From NCBI GenBank assembly GCA_014529385.2, contig CM043950.1, positions 75,525,935 through 75,589,934 on the forward strand: DNA of 64,000 nt. The letters run 5' to 3'. Both the position numbers and the translations under genes were made by a program. Below are positions 25,192 through 37,376 of this stretch, one piece after another. The notes under the pieces are model-generated. The model saw only the letters and a list, made by a program, of their open reading frames with translations. It was not told the origin of the DNA and ran no database searches. Position 1 is the first letter of the stretch. Every line of letters begins with the position of its first letter. This DNA comes from Adiantum capillus-veneris (Eukaryota; Streptophyta; Polypodiopsida; Polypodiales; Pteridaceae).

Positions 25192-26139
25192 GAAGATGCC
25201 TCTCTCTATATTCCTATACATGAGGCTCATTGTACACAATTAGCATCTATTATAATCAAGGTCTCTCTTTCATTATGAAAACATCTAGAGTATCTTCCCT
25301 AACTCAACACAATCTAGGGTGAGGATTCAAAACCCACAATATGGATGCTCTACAAGATCGACAAGGAAGGTGTTTTTATGCCAATAACATGCAAATTTTT
25401 CAAGCAATTGCATTGTTTATGCAACAACAATGCGTTGTTGAGAGGTAAGTCTTTTATTTTGGAGGGGGAGAAAAAGTGGTTGTATATTGTGTACAAAGAG
25501 ATCTCCAGGGATTCTCAACAGCCTATCACTCGGAGGAAGTACAAGATAGGAAGTACAATATGAGTGCTATGTATACATCAAGGTGGCATACATGCATGAA
25601 GAACGCATACTATACAATTGAGGAGATGTGTACTACCAGGTTATCGGAGTCGCGAGCCAGACTAGAGTCGAGGTGTCCACAAGACTAGAGGAGAGTTCTT
25701 GTCCTCATTGCATCTCCTTCTGCCTATTATGACAATTCGACTTGTGTTTGTCATGGATATGTGTAGGATTATGATCAGTTTTATCTCTAGGCATGAGATG
25801 TGCTATGCAGTGTGAGAATCCCAATTCTAGTGGGGATATGAATAAGATCAACGAGGATTCTAACAATGGCAAGCTATCTCCCAAAGATTCAAAACATGAC
25901 CATGAAAAGTTTGCATTAGAATTTCTCAACAGAGCAAAATTCATGCCACAATTTCAAGTGGCATGACTTTTGCTAGGAGACTTCTCAAGTATCCAAAGGA
26001 TCCAAAATACATGAAGTATCGACAAAATCAACTGATTCCAGAGTTTTACAACAGATGGCAAGAGGCCGTCAAAACTCGAGTTGGGGACAAAGACCAAATC
26101 CAAGCTCAAGTGCAAAAAAGTAGAAACTTCATTGGGATA
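25192..26139. other. No gene recognised
   Basis: No known family. A readable stretch on the plus strand near 25810-25960 (SPKDSKHDHEKFALEFLN) shows no motif I can name. Confidence 0.4.
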
Positions 26140-26145
26140 TAGACA

Positions 26146-26345
26146 TGGCACTAACCAAAGGCCTCTGGCTAGTGTACATCAGTTTCACCCTTCATCTGTG
26201 GGACGCAGTTTGGACCATAGTTTGTAGCATCATATTATGGACTATGTGGAAGGCTCGTTGTGCTCACATTCAGAGGTCACAACCTTCACCAACATTGACC
26301 ACCTTGACAACTATCTAGACTGAGTTGCAACTTATGACATATTTT
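26146..26345 (+). pseudogene. LINE-like C-terminal fragment
   Basis: The plus-strand translation has LHLWDAVWTIVCSIILWTMW, then KARCAHIQ, then a stop and TELQLMT. Plant LINE ORF2 proteins have a similar W-x-I-W-K-x-R-N segment after the zf-RVT domain, followed by W-x-E-L. No RT is found nearby. This is a weak resemblance. Confidence 0.35.
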
Positions 26346-26518
26346 TTGCTGCTAGGGCAGCGGTGCGGCGTAGATACTATTTCTTTAGGACATGGGCAAG
26401 ATATTCAATTTTTTTTAGTTTGAATCATGGACACATTGAATCCTCTAATACAAGATAAGATTTGTGGCATGGAGAAGAAACATCACTGAGGTAGAGAGAG
26501 ACAGGACATCTGAGAATG

Positions 26519-26760
26519 AGAGAGAGAGAGAGAGAGAGAGATAGGAAAGGATCTCCATGTTGCTAACAAATTGCTCAGTCAAGGGATGAAGGGTGGTCCA
26601 AGCATAGATCTAACAGGCCCGCCCCAATAGATAGACCCAAGGTACACACAACTACGACCATCTGCTCTGGCACATGCGATTAATGACATGGTCTCCACAT
26701 GGGCTTACCTAGCCTCCTATGAAAACAAGGCTGTAGTATGTTCTCCTCCTAGTAAAAGAG

Positions 26761-26821
<61 letters not shown>

Positions 26822-26822
26822 C
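26519..26822. repeat. (GA)n and (TA)n(GA)n microsatellites
   Basis: (GA)n at 26519-26541 and an (AT) run at about 26764-26806 passing into (GA)n to 26820. Confidence 0.9.
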
Positions 26823-26910
26823 ATGTCTCATATAGAGAGCATGGAACATCTCCTCTCTTGTGCCTTCATCTCGGATGTGGTGCTCTACATCTGGATGGTC
26901 ACATCGTCTC
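26823..26910 (+). pseudogene. Possible LINE zf-RVT fragment
   Basis: ESMEHLLSCAFISDVVLYIW resembles the E-x-x-x-HLL-x-x-C-x-F-x-x-x-x-W core of the zf-RVT domain in plant LINEs. It lies downstream of the other LINE-like scrap, the reverse of the usual order, so the two do not come from one simple copy. Confidence 0.3.
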
Positions 26911-27040
26911 TGTGTAGATGTCGTGAGAATAAAAACGCAAGAAAGATCTTGCAACTGCCCATTAAATGCCTCATGTGTTGCCCTATTGCTGATGACCATT
27001 ACTGATGGGATGAAAAATCGCTAGGAGGGATTGCTAAAAA

Positions 27041-27434
27041 TGTCACAATAACTAATGTATAATTCTCTTAAATGATTTTCTCATCTTAAACTGATCATTA
27101 ATATGGGGAAGTGCCAGGGGAGAAAAAGCTAGAATACTGGTTAAGCTGGCAGACCGGTCACACAGTAGGGATCCAAAGGAGGGAAAATAGGGATCCAAAG
27201 GGGGGGGCATCTGCAAAAGAGCAATGTGCAACAATGGGCTTTAAAGACCCTAAGGTTCAGCCCATTAAGACTTCCAAGATGCTAAGGTTCCAAAAATCAA
27301 AGGTTGTGTCCAATGGTCAAGCTTACTAAAATTGGATGCTTTGTGTGTGCACAAAAAAGTTTTCATGACTCCTAAAGAGGAGGGGGGGGGAGCCCTAAAG
27401 GTAGGGGAAGAGAGAGAAACTTGTGAGAGAACAT

Positions 27435-27476
<42 letters not shown>

Positions 27477-28661
27477 AAAGGCTTCTCTTTACACAAAGGG
27501 CATAATAGACACATGTCAACTCCCTAGGCCAATTTCCCACAAGGTGCACTCAAATCCGGATGGGCATGGAGGTGGACCAATGAGAATTAGGCTAGAGTAA
27601 ACCTAGTTTAATTCATTACAAAACACTTAATAAAAGAACCAATAAGAATTAAGCTCTCTAGAAGACTATTGAACAGTCTCCCAAGGGGTCCAATGAGCAT
27701 TCAGCAGCCCAATGGCTTGCCTGATTCCTATTGGCCAGACAAAGGGGTCCAATGAGAGTTTAGTTGCATTAATTAATTACCTAAATCTCTCACAAAAGGG
27801 GAAAGGGAAACACATGTCAGAAGGCTATCACTTATGTTTCTTAAATCCTATTGGCTAAGCCTAGAAAGGTCAAATGAAGTGCCAACAAGAGGTTTAGCAA
27901 GAGGGGTCGACCAAGAGAGAGACGGGGCTTATTTTTCGAAGGCTTTATTCCACACACACTCACACTAGCTCATGTTTGAAGCAAGAAGACTCTCTCTCTC
28001 CTTCTCAAGATTTAATGGAAAGCTTATCGCCTACTGCAAGCTTGTGAGAAGGAAGGCCTACACCAACAACTCTTGGCTTTGGGATGCAAATCCAACCAAG
28101 AGCCAAGCTTCAATGCATGCTCATCTCCTCTACCATGCTAATTACTAGGCTATAATATATTGCTAATATGAGGAGATGTACTGCTTTCTCGTAAGACTAC
28201 TCCTTCTTCCTCTCAATCTACTCTCATACCCCGCTAGCTCTCACCATCTTTGAAGGTGTGTGAGGTCTTGCGCCTGAGACCATGAGGGAATTGATGTTGT
28301 GTTTTATGAGTGTTTGCTTAGTGTGTGAAGCTTCCATCTTCATGGCACTAGCTAGTTATTAAAGGAACACAAAGAATTGTATTGTAAAATGTCTCCCTTG
28401 ATGGGGGAAACCTATAATACAAAGCCTTTTGGATGGGGGACCAGCTCCTTGTAAATCCCATCCTCAACTGTTGTCAATAGCTTAATTTCTCTCTCTTTTG
28501 AAGTATTGTTCGTGGCCATCTAACTAGGTGTTATTTTTTTTTGTTGCTCTCTCCACCCAAGCATTCTTGTTATGCTCATTAGGAATCTATTCTAATGAAA
28601 TGCTCACTATATTCATGCTATTTTCCATTACACGTTGGTTACTAGGTCATTAAATGTTACA
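27041..28661 (+). repeat. LTR of an older relative of the complete gypsy element
   Basis: Begins TGTCACAATAACTAATG and ends AAATGTTACA, aligned along its length with the LTR at 14271. It is about 1,621 bp, with many substitutions, indels and a (CA)n expansion at 27437-27474. The ATTGG/CCAAT pairs are largely decayed here. No second LTR exists downstream, so no target duplication can be tested. Confidence 0.9.
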
Positions 28662-28662
28662 T

Positions 28663-28674
28663 TTGTATCATAGC
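28663..28674 (+). other. Decayed primer-binding site
   Basis: TTGTATCATAGC matches TGGTATCAGAGC at 10 of 12 positions and sits at the same distance from the LTR end. Confidence 0.75.
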
Positions 28675-28832
28675 ACAAGGTTTCTCTTTTCTTGCTCAAG
28701 AAGGGAGGTCCTCAAGCTAGCTATAAATGGTTGTTATGATTAATTGCAATTGAGTAAGAATAGGGATTTTTTAGCGTTGCAGTGCTCCTGCCTTCGTGCA
28801 GATAATGGGGCATCATCGTCGAGAACTATGGT

Positions 28833-28885
28833 CTTAATAGTGGAGTCCTACGGGGATTTTTGCCTACGGCTTAGCCACTATTGAG
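28833..28885 (+). promoter_or_regulatory. Leader hairpin, relic copy
   Basis: CTTAATAGTGG (28833-28843) and CCACTATTGAG (28875-28885) are identical to the arms at 16034 and 16073. The loop is 31 bases instead of 28. Confidence 0.5.
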
Positions 28886-29062
28886 CTATTAGAAGCTTGA
28901 CAAGAGTTGATGTTGTTTTGGTGTTGAGAGATGCTCTCCTCTATTCCTTGCAATTAATGATATTCAAGCCACGGGCACAGTTGCTTGAGTGCTTTTCTAA
29001 AGGGGTAAAGAGGAGTAGCAACTAGGGCTTGAAGTTCCAAAGTACACCTAACAGTTGTTAGA

Positions 29063-30117
29063 ATGGCTGACAATAGTAAAGAGAGTGAAATAAATGTTGA
29101 TAGCTTTGATTTTGCTAATGAGTAGGCTACTAATGATGCCCTTATGCTTGTTAACTACCTTCTTTCTAGGCTTCAACAAGCCATGGGGAATCCATCCCTC
29201 CAAAGTGAAGTGCAACAACAGATTCATGCTCATGGGATCCTCCAAGCTCCCCACCATGAAGAGAGAGTACCTAGAAATCCTCCTTGCAAGACTTTCAAAA
29301 GAGGCCTCTCTCCGATTTGGAAAGAAGAAGAGGATCCATACGAAGGGCTCAAAAATTTGCTTCTTGATGACGCATCTCCTTCTCAAATGATAACTCAAGA
29401 GCACCCATCAAAGGAACATGAAAGAAGTGAGTCTCCTTCCACCTTGGCGGAGATGGCTCCACGAAGACGGCGTGCAAAATGCTCTTCATCACCTCCTAAA
29501 CGGAGAAGACCATTGCACACCTCTCCACATCATAATTCAAAGAGGGATGATAAAAAGAAAGAGAAGAAAAAGGAGAGAAAGAGGTCACCCTCTTCTCCAT
29601 CTTCTTCATCTTCTGAATAAAGTGATGGTGCGGACAAAGAGAACCAAGGCAAGAAAAAGGCAAGAAAGAGATCAACCTCTTCTCCATCTTCATCAAATTA
29701 TTCATCTTCTGAAGGAAGCGATGGTGCAAATTTTGAACCATAAAAAAGAAGAGGCCATAAGAAATTCTATGCCGCATGGAAAAGGTCATCCAAGCTCAAG
29801 AATTTCAAAGAGGGAGGAAAGAGAATCTCTTTCCTTACCTACGATGGCACCTTTGGTGCTACGGACAAAGTCTTGGCCTTTATCCAAAAATTCGATGCGT
29901 GTTTGGAGATGAGGGTTTCACGGAGTCCTCTAAGCTACACCATGTAGCTATGCATTTTCAAAAGTCTGCCAGACAATGGTGGTCTAGCCTATGGGCAAAT
30001 GATGAAGCTCCACAAACATGGAAAGCTTTAAGAGCTTCCGTCATGAAGCAGTTTTTGGCCGATGCCAAAAAGTACTCACCAAATGGTGAAGCCTGAATCT
30101 CTCTCCCTATGAATCCA
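29063..30117 (+). pseudogene. Truncated gag of the older gypsy relative
   Basis: ATG at 29063 starts MADNSKESEINVDSFDF, matching the gag at 16277. There is a TAG at 29123, stops at 29618 and near 29741, and a missing base near 29898 that shifts the capsid region. Similarity to the complete element runs through SARQWWSSL and WKALRASVMKQF and stops sharply at about 30117, before the zinc knuckle. Protease, RT, integrase and 3' LTR are all missing, so this is a 3'-truncated copy. At the site of the TAA in the complete element this copy has GAA, showing which base is ancestral. Confidence 0.9.
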
Positions 30118-32130
30118 AGGCTTGCGACATCTCTGCTTCGAGCAAGGCCTTCACCTACCCCATGAAGACTGCAAGGCCGTTTTTGCAGAGTTTCAATAAG
30201 GCCTCCAAGAATGTCTTGGCTGCGGGAAGGCTTGAGCTTCAAATGGAAAAACTCCACAACCATGATAAGACAAGATGGGACAATAATTATGACTACGACA
30301 AATTTCAAGAGATCTTGATGCAAGCAGTTTCGACATTTCAACATGGTTGCAAGCCTTGCGCTCTTCAAGGAACACATCCTTGCACACGAGCATGACCGCC
30401 AGCCTTTTCACATGTATATTGGACTTCGGACCCAACAAGCAATCACCGATGGCATGCAAGGTGCATGTGCTGATGGCCGAAGTGAAAGCTCCAAGGTATT
30501 CAATATAGAATCATGGCCATGATTAGAATCATAAATTTGGAAGCTTTGCTTGAAGACAGGAAATAGAACCAAGTACCAAGCTCCAGAAAGATGCTTGCAA
30601 AGCATGTATGAGAATTCATGTAGCAGTTCCCGATTCTATGAAAGGTTCTTTGACATCTCAATTTCTAGATGAAAGCAAGGCCTACTGTTGACATTATTGG
30701 AAACCAGAAGACCGGTATCCAACAAGGCTCGCCAAAGACGTTCATGGGTATGGTTTGTGTAACATAACTAGAGCATTGAAGTTGCTCACAAGCTTCCAAT
30801 TTTCTTGCACATCGGGCAAGGCCCTTGGCAGCACGAAGTCATCATTTGTAACCTTGATTCCAACTCATTCGATTGTTACGACGGCCATTTCATCGACAGG
30901 TGAACTTCATGAGGTACGCAGTTGGTATTTGTTTATTGCCCATGGCGTGATAACTATGGTATGCAATGGGCATCTACGATGGATCGTGGATATCATTCAT
31001 AGACTCAGGTACGTACGGGATGCACATACTTTGAACATATAATTCTGTTTTTCTAACAGATCTACAAGTAGACAAGGTCTATTTTTGTGAATGATCGATA
31101 CGACCGCCTTTCTTTTGCTATGACATCTGTTTGTTAGCATAAAAATCCTTTAGCTATGAGCTTTAGGGAACTCCATAAGTTCTTATGTAAAGGAAGGATT
31201 CTATTTATGCATCTTACATTGCGACTCCCCATGTTCGGTCTATGCTATGAGTATACAAACTTGGGATGGACTTGACAATATGCTTGCATGTTATTTCATT
31301 CCGTGATAGATGGGCGTATATGATACAAGGGACGTATCTGTACATACAACAGCTCCCACTCCTGCAGAAGATATGGCTATGCACCATTTTTAAGTGACTT
31401 TTCTTCCACAGAATATCGGGCCAACTGGTTACAGCAACGACCAGGTTAGCCAATTTTACAATCTTCTTATTTTTCCATGTTTACATCTTTGATTGGAAAC
31501 TATTGCTTTTGTGAAAAGCAATGTGCTTTGACAATTTTACATGAAGCAAGGCTGCTTCCTTGTGCCAAGGTACTTCCAATGACTTGGCATCAAGGGCATT
31601 GGCACACAAGCTTAGGAAACTGGAAAAATAGGGAATCTCATCTCACAGAATCCCTACCAGTTTAAACTGTGCAAGGCACTTATGGTTTTCGCTCTCACGT
31701 TTGAGGCCATCATTTTTTCCAAGGGCTTATGTTTATGTATTCAATTCTACCGCCTCCTGAAACACGCTAGGTGGATTCAATTCTACCGCCTCCTGAAACA
31801 CGCTTCTGCTACAATACTAAACACTTTGTCAAGGACAAGATAATCTTTGGATTGTTTCACATAATTTTGGTTGCTCTCAACTCACAACAACACTAAAAAG
31901 CACCTAAATCAAGGACTTAATTCAAAAGAAAAGTGCTATCATTAGGTCACATAAGTGTCGTCCCAACCACATCCATGGTAGGTGGGTCGGTCTGTGACTT
32001 GTTTGTGTTTTTCTGTTACCTCTCTCGATGACAGTCATAGCAAAACATTGTTGCATGCTTATAGGATAAGCTGCACGTTAGGCATAAGATGCGCAACAAC
32101 ATGGCAATCAAATATACACGTCATAGTCGT
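30118..32130. other. No gene recognised
   Basis: The sequence after the gag truncation matches nothing I recognise. A 30-base direct repeat (ATTCAATTCTACCGCCTCCT and ten further bases) occurs at 31739-31768 and 31775-31804. Confidence 0.45.
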
Positions 32131-32134
32131 TTAA

Positions 32135-33473
32135 CACTAGGTTGGTAATGGGACACTTTTATGTCCTCGGACACTTTTATGTCCTGTTAAGTGACCATTT
32201 TCCTTGAATTATGTGAAGAGTTTCAAAATCGATTTTGAGGTTCTATCTATCTAGAAATTTGTCTCATGAGATGAAAAAAACTTGACATTTTTTTGGAATA
32301 TCAATTCCATCTTTAACCTTGTCCTTGCACAACATTTCACAACCTAAACTGTGTGAAAAAACAGGTCCTGTTTTTGGCTTTTTTCAACTTTTTGCAACTA
32401 TACCACTCTAGAATTTATGTTTGTGAGGTCTATAATGCTAGAGAACTATCTTTAGTAGTCCTCAACATGTCCTGATGCTTCTAGGGAGAAATAAATGTTA
32501 AAGTTGTAAGTTATGACCAAATTACAAAAATTGTCAAATCCTGTTTTTTAGCCAATTTTAGATCTTCTATGATTTTTTTGGTGGCTTTCATGATATCCAA
32601 ATGTAGTTTTGATTTTCTATGTCCCATATTGTAACATAAAGCTAATATTCCTTGAGTTTTTGGGCACCTAATACCCTATTTTGCATAGTACACAACGATG
32701 GTTAGTTTTTTCTATTATAGAAGAAAACAAAACATTCTAGTATATCAAGTATAGCTTTTTCAATATTGCTAGTTTCTTGTGACAACTATATGCATTTTGT
32801 AGGTAGTAACCATATCTAGTCATAAGGATCAAATTTGGCTAGATATTCAATAGCTTCTATGGGATTCTACAACTCATAATGTTGAACCCAGTTTTTTTAT
32901 GTTTGCTGTATTTAGCACTTCATCTTTGTCCCCAAGATTCCCCTTGGTAAGAGATGTATTATTCTTTTGACATGCTCCATGGCTCCTTATGAACCTAAAG
33001 GAAAATAGGGAACTAAGAAAACATGCATATATTATTTGTATTCGGCGTGGCTATATAAACTTTGATGATAGGTTTGCAGAATGGTAAAAATTCAACTCTT
33101 TTGTACCTATTTCTTTTGGCAAAACAAAAAATAGTGAGTGAGAAGCAATCATATGTTCTGATCACCAACCCATTGAAGTTAACAAGGGAATTTATCTCAA
33201 GTACTACAAAAATCCCTAATCTTATTTTTATACAAAAAAACGTAAGAAATGACTGTTTTGATGAAAATGTACTGGTCCATCAACTTTGGAGGCTTGGTGT
33301 GACCAAAAGATGAGAAATTTTACAAGTCTCTTATTTTTTCCATGTGTAGTAGGCCTTGAACTATAACCTCATGAAAGGATTTTACAAAATGAGTGGATCT
33401 ACTATGGTTTTGGAGGTTTTTTTCAAAACCCTAAAAGGACACTTTTATGTCCTGTTAGGTTACCAACCTAGTG
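32135..33473. mobile_element. TTAA-flanked TIR element, copy 2 (1,339 bp)
   Basis: Same ends as copy 1 (CACTAGGTTGGTAA and its inverse complement), with TTAA at 32131-32134 and 33474-33477. Closely similar to copy 1 over its full length. Outer flanks differ from copy 1, so this is an independent insertion. No transposase. Confidence 0.85.
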
Positions 33474-33477
33474 TTAA

Positions 33478-34127
33478 GGAAAGTTCCTCCGTCCAGCATG
33501 CTCTTCTTTTCTCTCTTTCTTATTTCTCTCAAAGAATAATGAAAACTTTTAAGAATATTTTAATACATGTTTTGCTCGTGAGTCAGCCTGAGCCAAGGTG
33601 CTCTAACTCTCAGCTAGTAAGTGGGCGTCTTCATTGGTTTCTCGATTGAACACTAATTTGTTATTGGCATAAGGGCTAAGAGCCATTGTTAGACCTAGGG
33701 TAAGACGCAATGCTGGTATTTATTGGGGGATTTCTCTCCAGCTTGAGCAAATTTATCCCATGGAGTTCCCATTGATGCTGGGTGTTCTGTACGCACTACA
33801 TGTTTTTAGTGAAACGCTCGAATTAAGTTTTTGATAATCTTAAACTCACATCAGCTGATCTCTTCCATGGAGTATACATGCAACAATCAGTTGAGACAGC
33901 ATGGATTTCCATAAGAGCTAGGCATCTCCCTTGTGTAGATTTCTTGCTCTCTCTATCGCACTACGAGTGTCTATGGCAGCACAATTTTAAGGCAAGATCC
34001 AGCGGGTGATTTAGTTTGATTTATTCCTATTATATTTTCAAGGAATGAAATCTGCAATTAACTACCACGCGGTAGTGGACAAATTCAATTTTCTAAGGTG
34101 ATTCCAATCATTCTCTACACGGTTGAC
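33478..34127. other. No gene recognised
   Basis: Non-coding, up to the foldback at 34128. Confidence 0.5.
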
Positions 34128-34202
34128 TGTTGAGCTTATATGTGAAGCTACTCAATATATGGCTTCTCTATATATTAAGTAGCTTCACATATAAGCTCAA
34201 CA
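34128..34202. mobile_element. 75-bp foldback flanked by TTGAC repeats
   Basis: Arms 34128-34160 and 34170-34202 are inverse complements at 32 of 33 positions around a 9-base loop (GGCTTCTCT). TTGAC occurs immediately outside both arms (34123-34127 and 34203-34207). It could be a minimal foldback element; the transcript would form a long near-perfect hairpin. Mobility is inferred. Confidence 0.6.
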
Positions 34203-34207
34203 TTGAC

Positions 34208-36129
34208 TATGTTGGTTAGCATTACCTGCTCGTTGAGAAATTTCTATAAAGAGTCTTACCAAGGGGTTGGACTACGTAGATTCTAACCAACGGGTTTGAG
34301 TTGCAAAGGCAACACCCAAGGTTTCAAGTGCAATGTTGCTTGGTTTTTTCTCAGGTGGGCGACGTGCTTCTTTGCATTTGAATACGGGTAAGTGACCATT
34401 ATTTCAAATCTGCAGGTACACATCCATTGATTTGGTGTTACTCCCTTTTTTTGTATACTTTTCTTGGTTTCTTCAAGTCGTATAAATCTACTTGAATATT
34501 TTTTATTCATGCCAAGGGCATGCCGGACCAAAGTATTATGGGCTGTAGTGTCCAATATACATTATGCTGTTATGAACCCACTTGTCGGGTTCGATTTGGC
34601 ACATGTTGTCACATGGGATACAACATGGTCTAGGAACTCAAGGAGTTCAGTTTAGCCAATATGGAGCAATGATAATGAGGGTTCCTTTCACTCTTGTCGT
34701 GGAGTGTTTTGCACTTACCTCCACACACAAGTACGTCTTGTACTTGATGGATGTCTCTTTTCTGGCCATCCTTATTTGAGACATATTCCACATGTGGAGA
34801 ATATGAGTCTCTCGGAATGACACTGGCGCCAAATTCCTAATGATGTGTCGCAACGAGGTCCCTACGTGATGGTTGCATCCATTTATTAGACCATTTGGAG
34901 CAGCACTGTATGAGGAACAATTTGAGTGGCCAACAATTGTCGGGTACTAAGTACAGACTTGTTCCGATTACAAGTGTTGTCAAACCACCTTAACGGAGGG
35001 TTGTTTCTACATATAGCCAAGTATGCTATGTTCATGAGAATGTCTCATGGTTGGTACCTAGGTGTGACTCGGTTGTCACATTCTGTTATGGTCCAGCTTT
35101 TGTTGCCAAGCCTTTTCGTGTGTACCGTGGAAAGTCTCGTCATGGAATTACGGTTCGGATATGTTTGTGTTAAATGCATGCACACTAGGTGTTATGGGCC
35201 CTAGTGTTTAACACAAATTTATTTGGAGCGGCATGTGAATTCATGGACTTTATTCTTCTGCACCCTTTTGCACTGCCCGTGCAATCTCTCTTGCATATTT
35301 AGTATGCATTTACACCCTCCCATACAAGGAAATCACTCAGTATGGGTGCCTGGGGTTGGATAGTCTAGACTCTATGAGCTTACTCCACTCCAACCCGCTT
35401 TCAACCTAGTTGGTTGTCTCCACTCTATATCAAATATATGGTTGGATACACAATGACTCAGTCCTAGTTTATCACCAGTCGTGGAAGACTGTCTTTAAGG
35501 GGTTGGGGAAAAGCACCTCACCCTTACTACTGCTATTTTTTGCTAAAGGATTTGCTACGAGCATACTCATTTTGAATGGGAGATCCTCTCCCTATTCTAG
35601 AATTTTCTTACGTAAGGTTTTCAACTTTGAACACCTGTTGTGGTGGGGTTGAATACCGTTTCGATAGTTTTATAAGTCAAAGACTTAATATGTGTGTTGA
35701 CAAAGTATGTTGGCAGGTAACCTTCATGAGGGGTGAACATGTAGTTCTATGTGTCCCAAAATGTTCAGAAGTCTGACATAAGGACACACCCTATTCTACT
35801 TATTAGTAGCTATGAGCTTTTTAAGATACTCATGTGAGTTGGAAATCTGGCTCACAACTTCATGGAAAGTTTCACCAAGGTTTTCTTGCATTATTCTAGT
35901 AGCTTCAGAAGATCTAAAAATTGTTATGCCTTTCGACAACACTTAGTTGTGGTTACTCCTTTACAGTACTCAAGTGAGTTATAAATGGAGTTACCATTTA
36001 AACCCAAGTGCTTGCAAAAGGACAAAAATGTTGAAAATCAAGATGTTGCTCTTGGTTTCATTGAACCTCCTCATTGCATCAAGTATCAGTTGGCTTGCGT
36101 ATGGGATGCCAACACGGCAGTGTTCTTAC
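34208..36129. other. No gene recognised
   Basis: Several short open frames, none with a recognisable motif or repeated elsewhere in the window. Confidence 0.45.
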
Positions 36130-36384
36130 GAAGATACTACCACTTGTGTTTTCGAGGAATAAAACGCTTCTCCAAGAGGGGAGTAATGTGAGGACAAGGA
36201 TCCTAAGCCTAGGTGGTCAAGGACTTGAGCTAGGGGTTTGGATTGGACCAGTGTGGATTGAGGATCCATATGATGACTAGGGCTAGGAGCCGGTCTATAC
36301 ATAGGGTGGTAGAGTGGTGGATCCGGCATCACAGTCCCCTAGGTCTTATACCTACCATTTCAACATCTCACACAATGATCTATT
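36130..36384 (+). mobile_element. 3' end of a chromovirus pol with polypurine tract and LTR start
   Basis: TTTCGAGGAATAAAACGCTT (36149 onward) parallels the 3' end of pol copy B. It is followed by CCAAGAGGGGAG, TAA and TGTGAGGACAAGG (36187), the same tail, polypurine tract and LTR-start pattern as at 4521. The LTR fragment is cut off at the start of the Tat relic near 36385. Confidence 0.5.
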
Positions 36385-37357
36385 TTGACATGGGAAGAGG
36401 AGAGTGAGCATCACTCCAACAAGGTAAAGGAGGTCTTAGCCACCCTACCAACTATCTCACCGCCTAAGTGGGATGAAAGGTTATATGTCACCTCAAGTGT
36501 GGGTGATGACTCCTTGGGGGCAGTGCTACTCCAAAAGGATGCAGAAACATCTTTCATGAGGCAAGTCTACTTCTCCAGTCGCATGATGACGACGGTAGAG
36601 AAAGGTTTCACCCATGCGGAACACCTAGTCCTGGCTCTTAAATTTGCAACTACAAAGTTTCTATTATAATTGTTGCCTATGCAATTTTTAATCTTAACCA
36701 TGGATGAAATGTTCTCCTATGTGGTACAACACATGGATGTTTCTGGTAGGATTACTAAATGGCTAATTCATCGGCAACAATTTCACTACACGGTACAGGT
36801 GGAAAGCACGACAAGGTCAAGCTTGGGGGGACTCATGACCTACCAACACTCTGAGAAGAAGGTAAAGCAATCTAAAGGGGAGGGAAGTCAACCACTTCCA
36901 GAGCCACTAGTGATAGAAAGAGCACACTATCTCTACTTTGATGGATCCTACAAGCGAGCATCTGACAAAGCAGTTGGCAGGCATAGTGTTCTTTGATGAC
37001 AAAGATATTAAGGTATTTTCACTTGGCCATTTGTTAGAATCACATTCTAGCAAAGAAGCTGAGTATGAAGCACTGACCAAGGGGTTACAATGGTGCATCT
37101 CACAAGGGGTAAAATGCCTTAATGTACTTGGGGATGCTCTACTTTTGATAAGGCAAGTAAATGGAGAATGGACATGTAAAAATACTAGCTTGAGGACTGA
37201 CTTAAACTGTGTTAAAACTTTGTTGGGTAAGTTTGAAGCAGTTCAATTACACCACATTCCAAGAGCTCCAAACCATGAAGCGAACGCCTTAGCAAGTGAA
37301 AGACTGCAAGAAATGGTAGTTGGGGCTATAAAGCAAGCTCCCTCTGTTTCAAGGTAG
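36385..37357 (+). pseudogene. Tat-type Ty3/gypsy RNase H plus second RNase H
   Basis: The first part holds the RT-linked RNase H (YVTSSVGDDSLGAVLLQ, FSSRMM, EHLVLALKFATTKF; 36385-36669). After a linker, a second RNase H begins LYFDGSYKRASDKAVG near 36932, continues in the next frame (HSSKEAEYEALTKGLQWCI) and ends with HIPRAPNHEANALAS. Two RNase H domains in this order are the hallmark of the Tat clade (Tat/Ogre/Retand). A TAA at 36667 and a frame change at about 36990 break it. The reverse transcriptase that should precede it is missing. Confidence 0.85.
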
Positions 37358-37376
37358 TGACGCCTTACCCGACATA

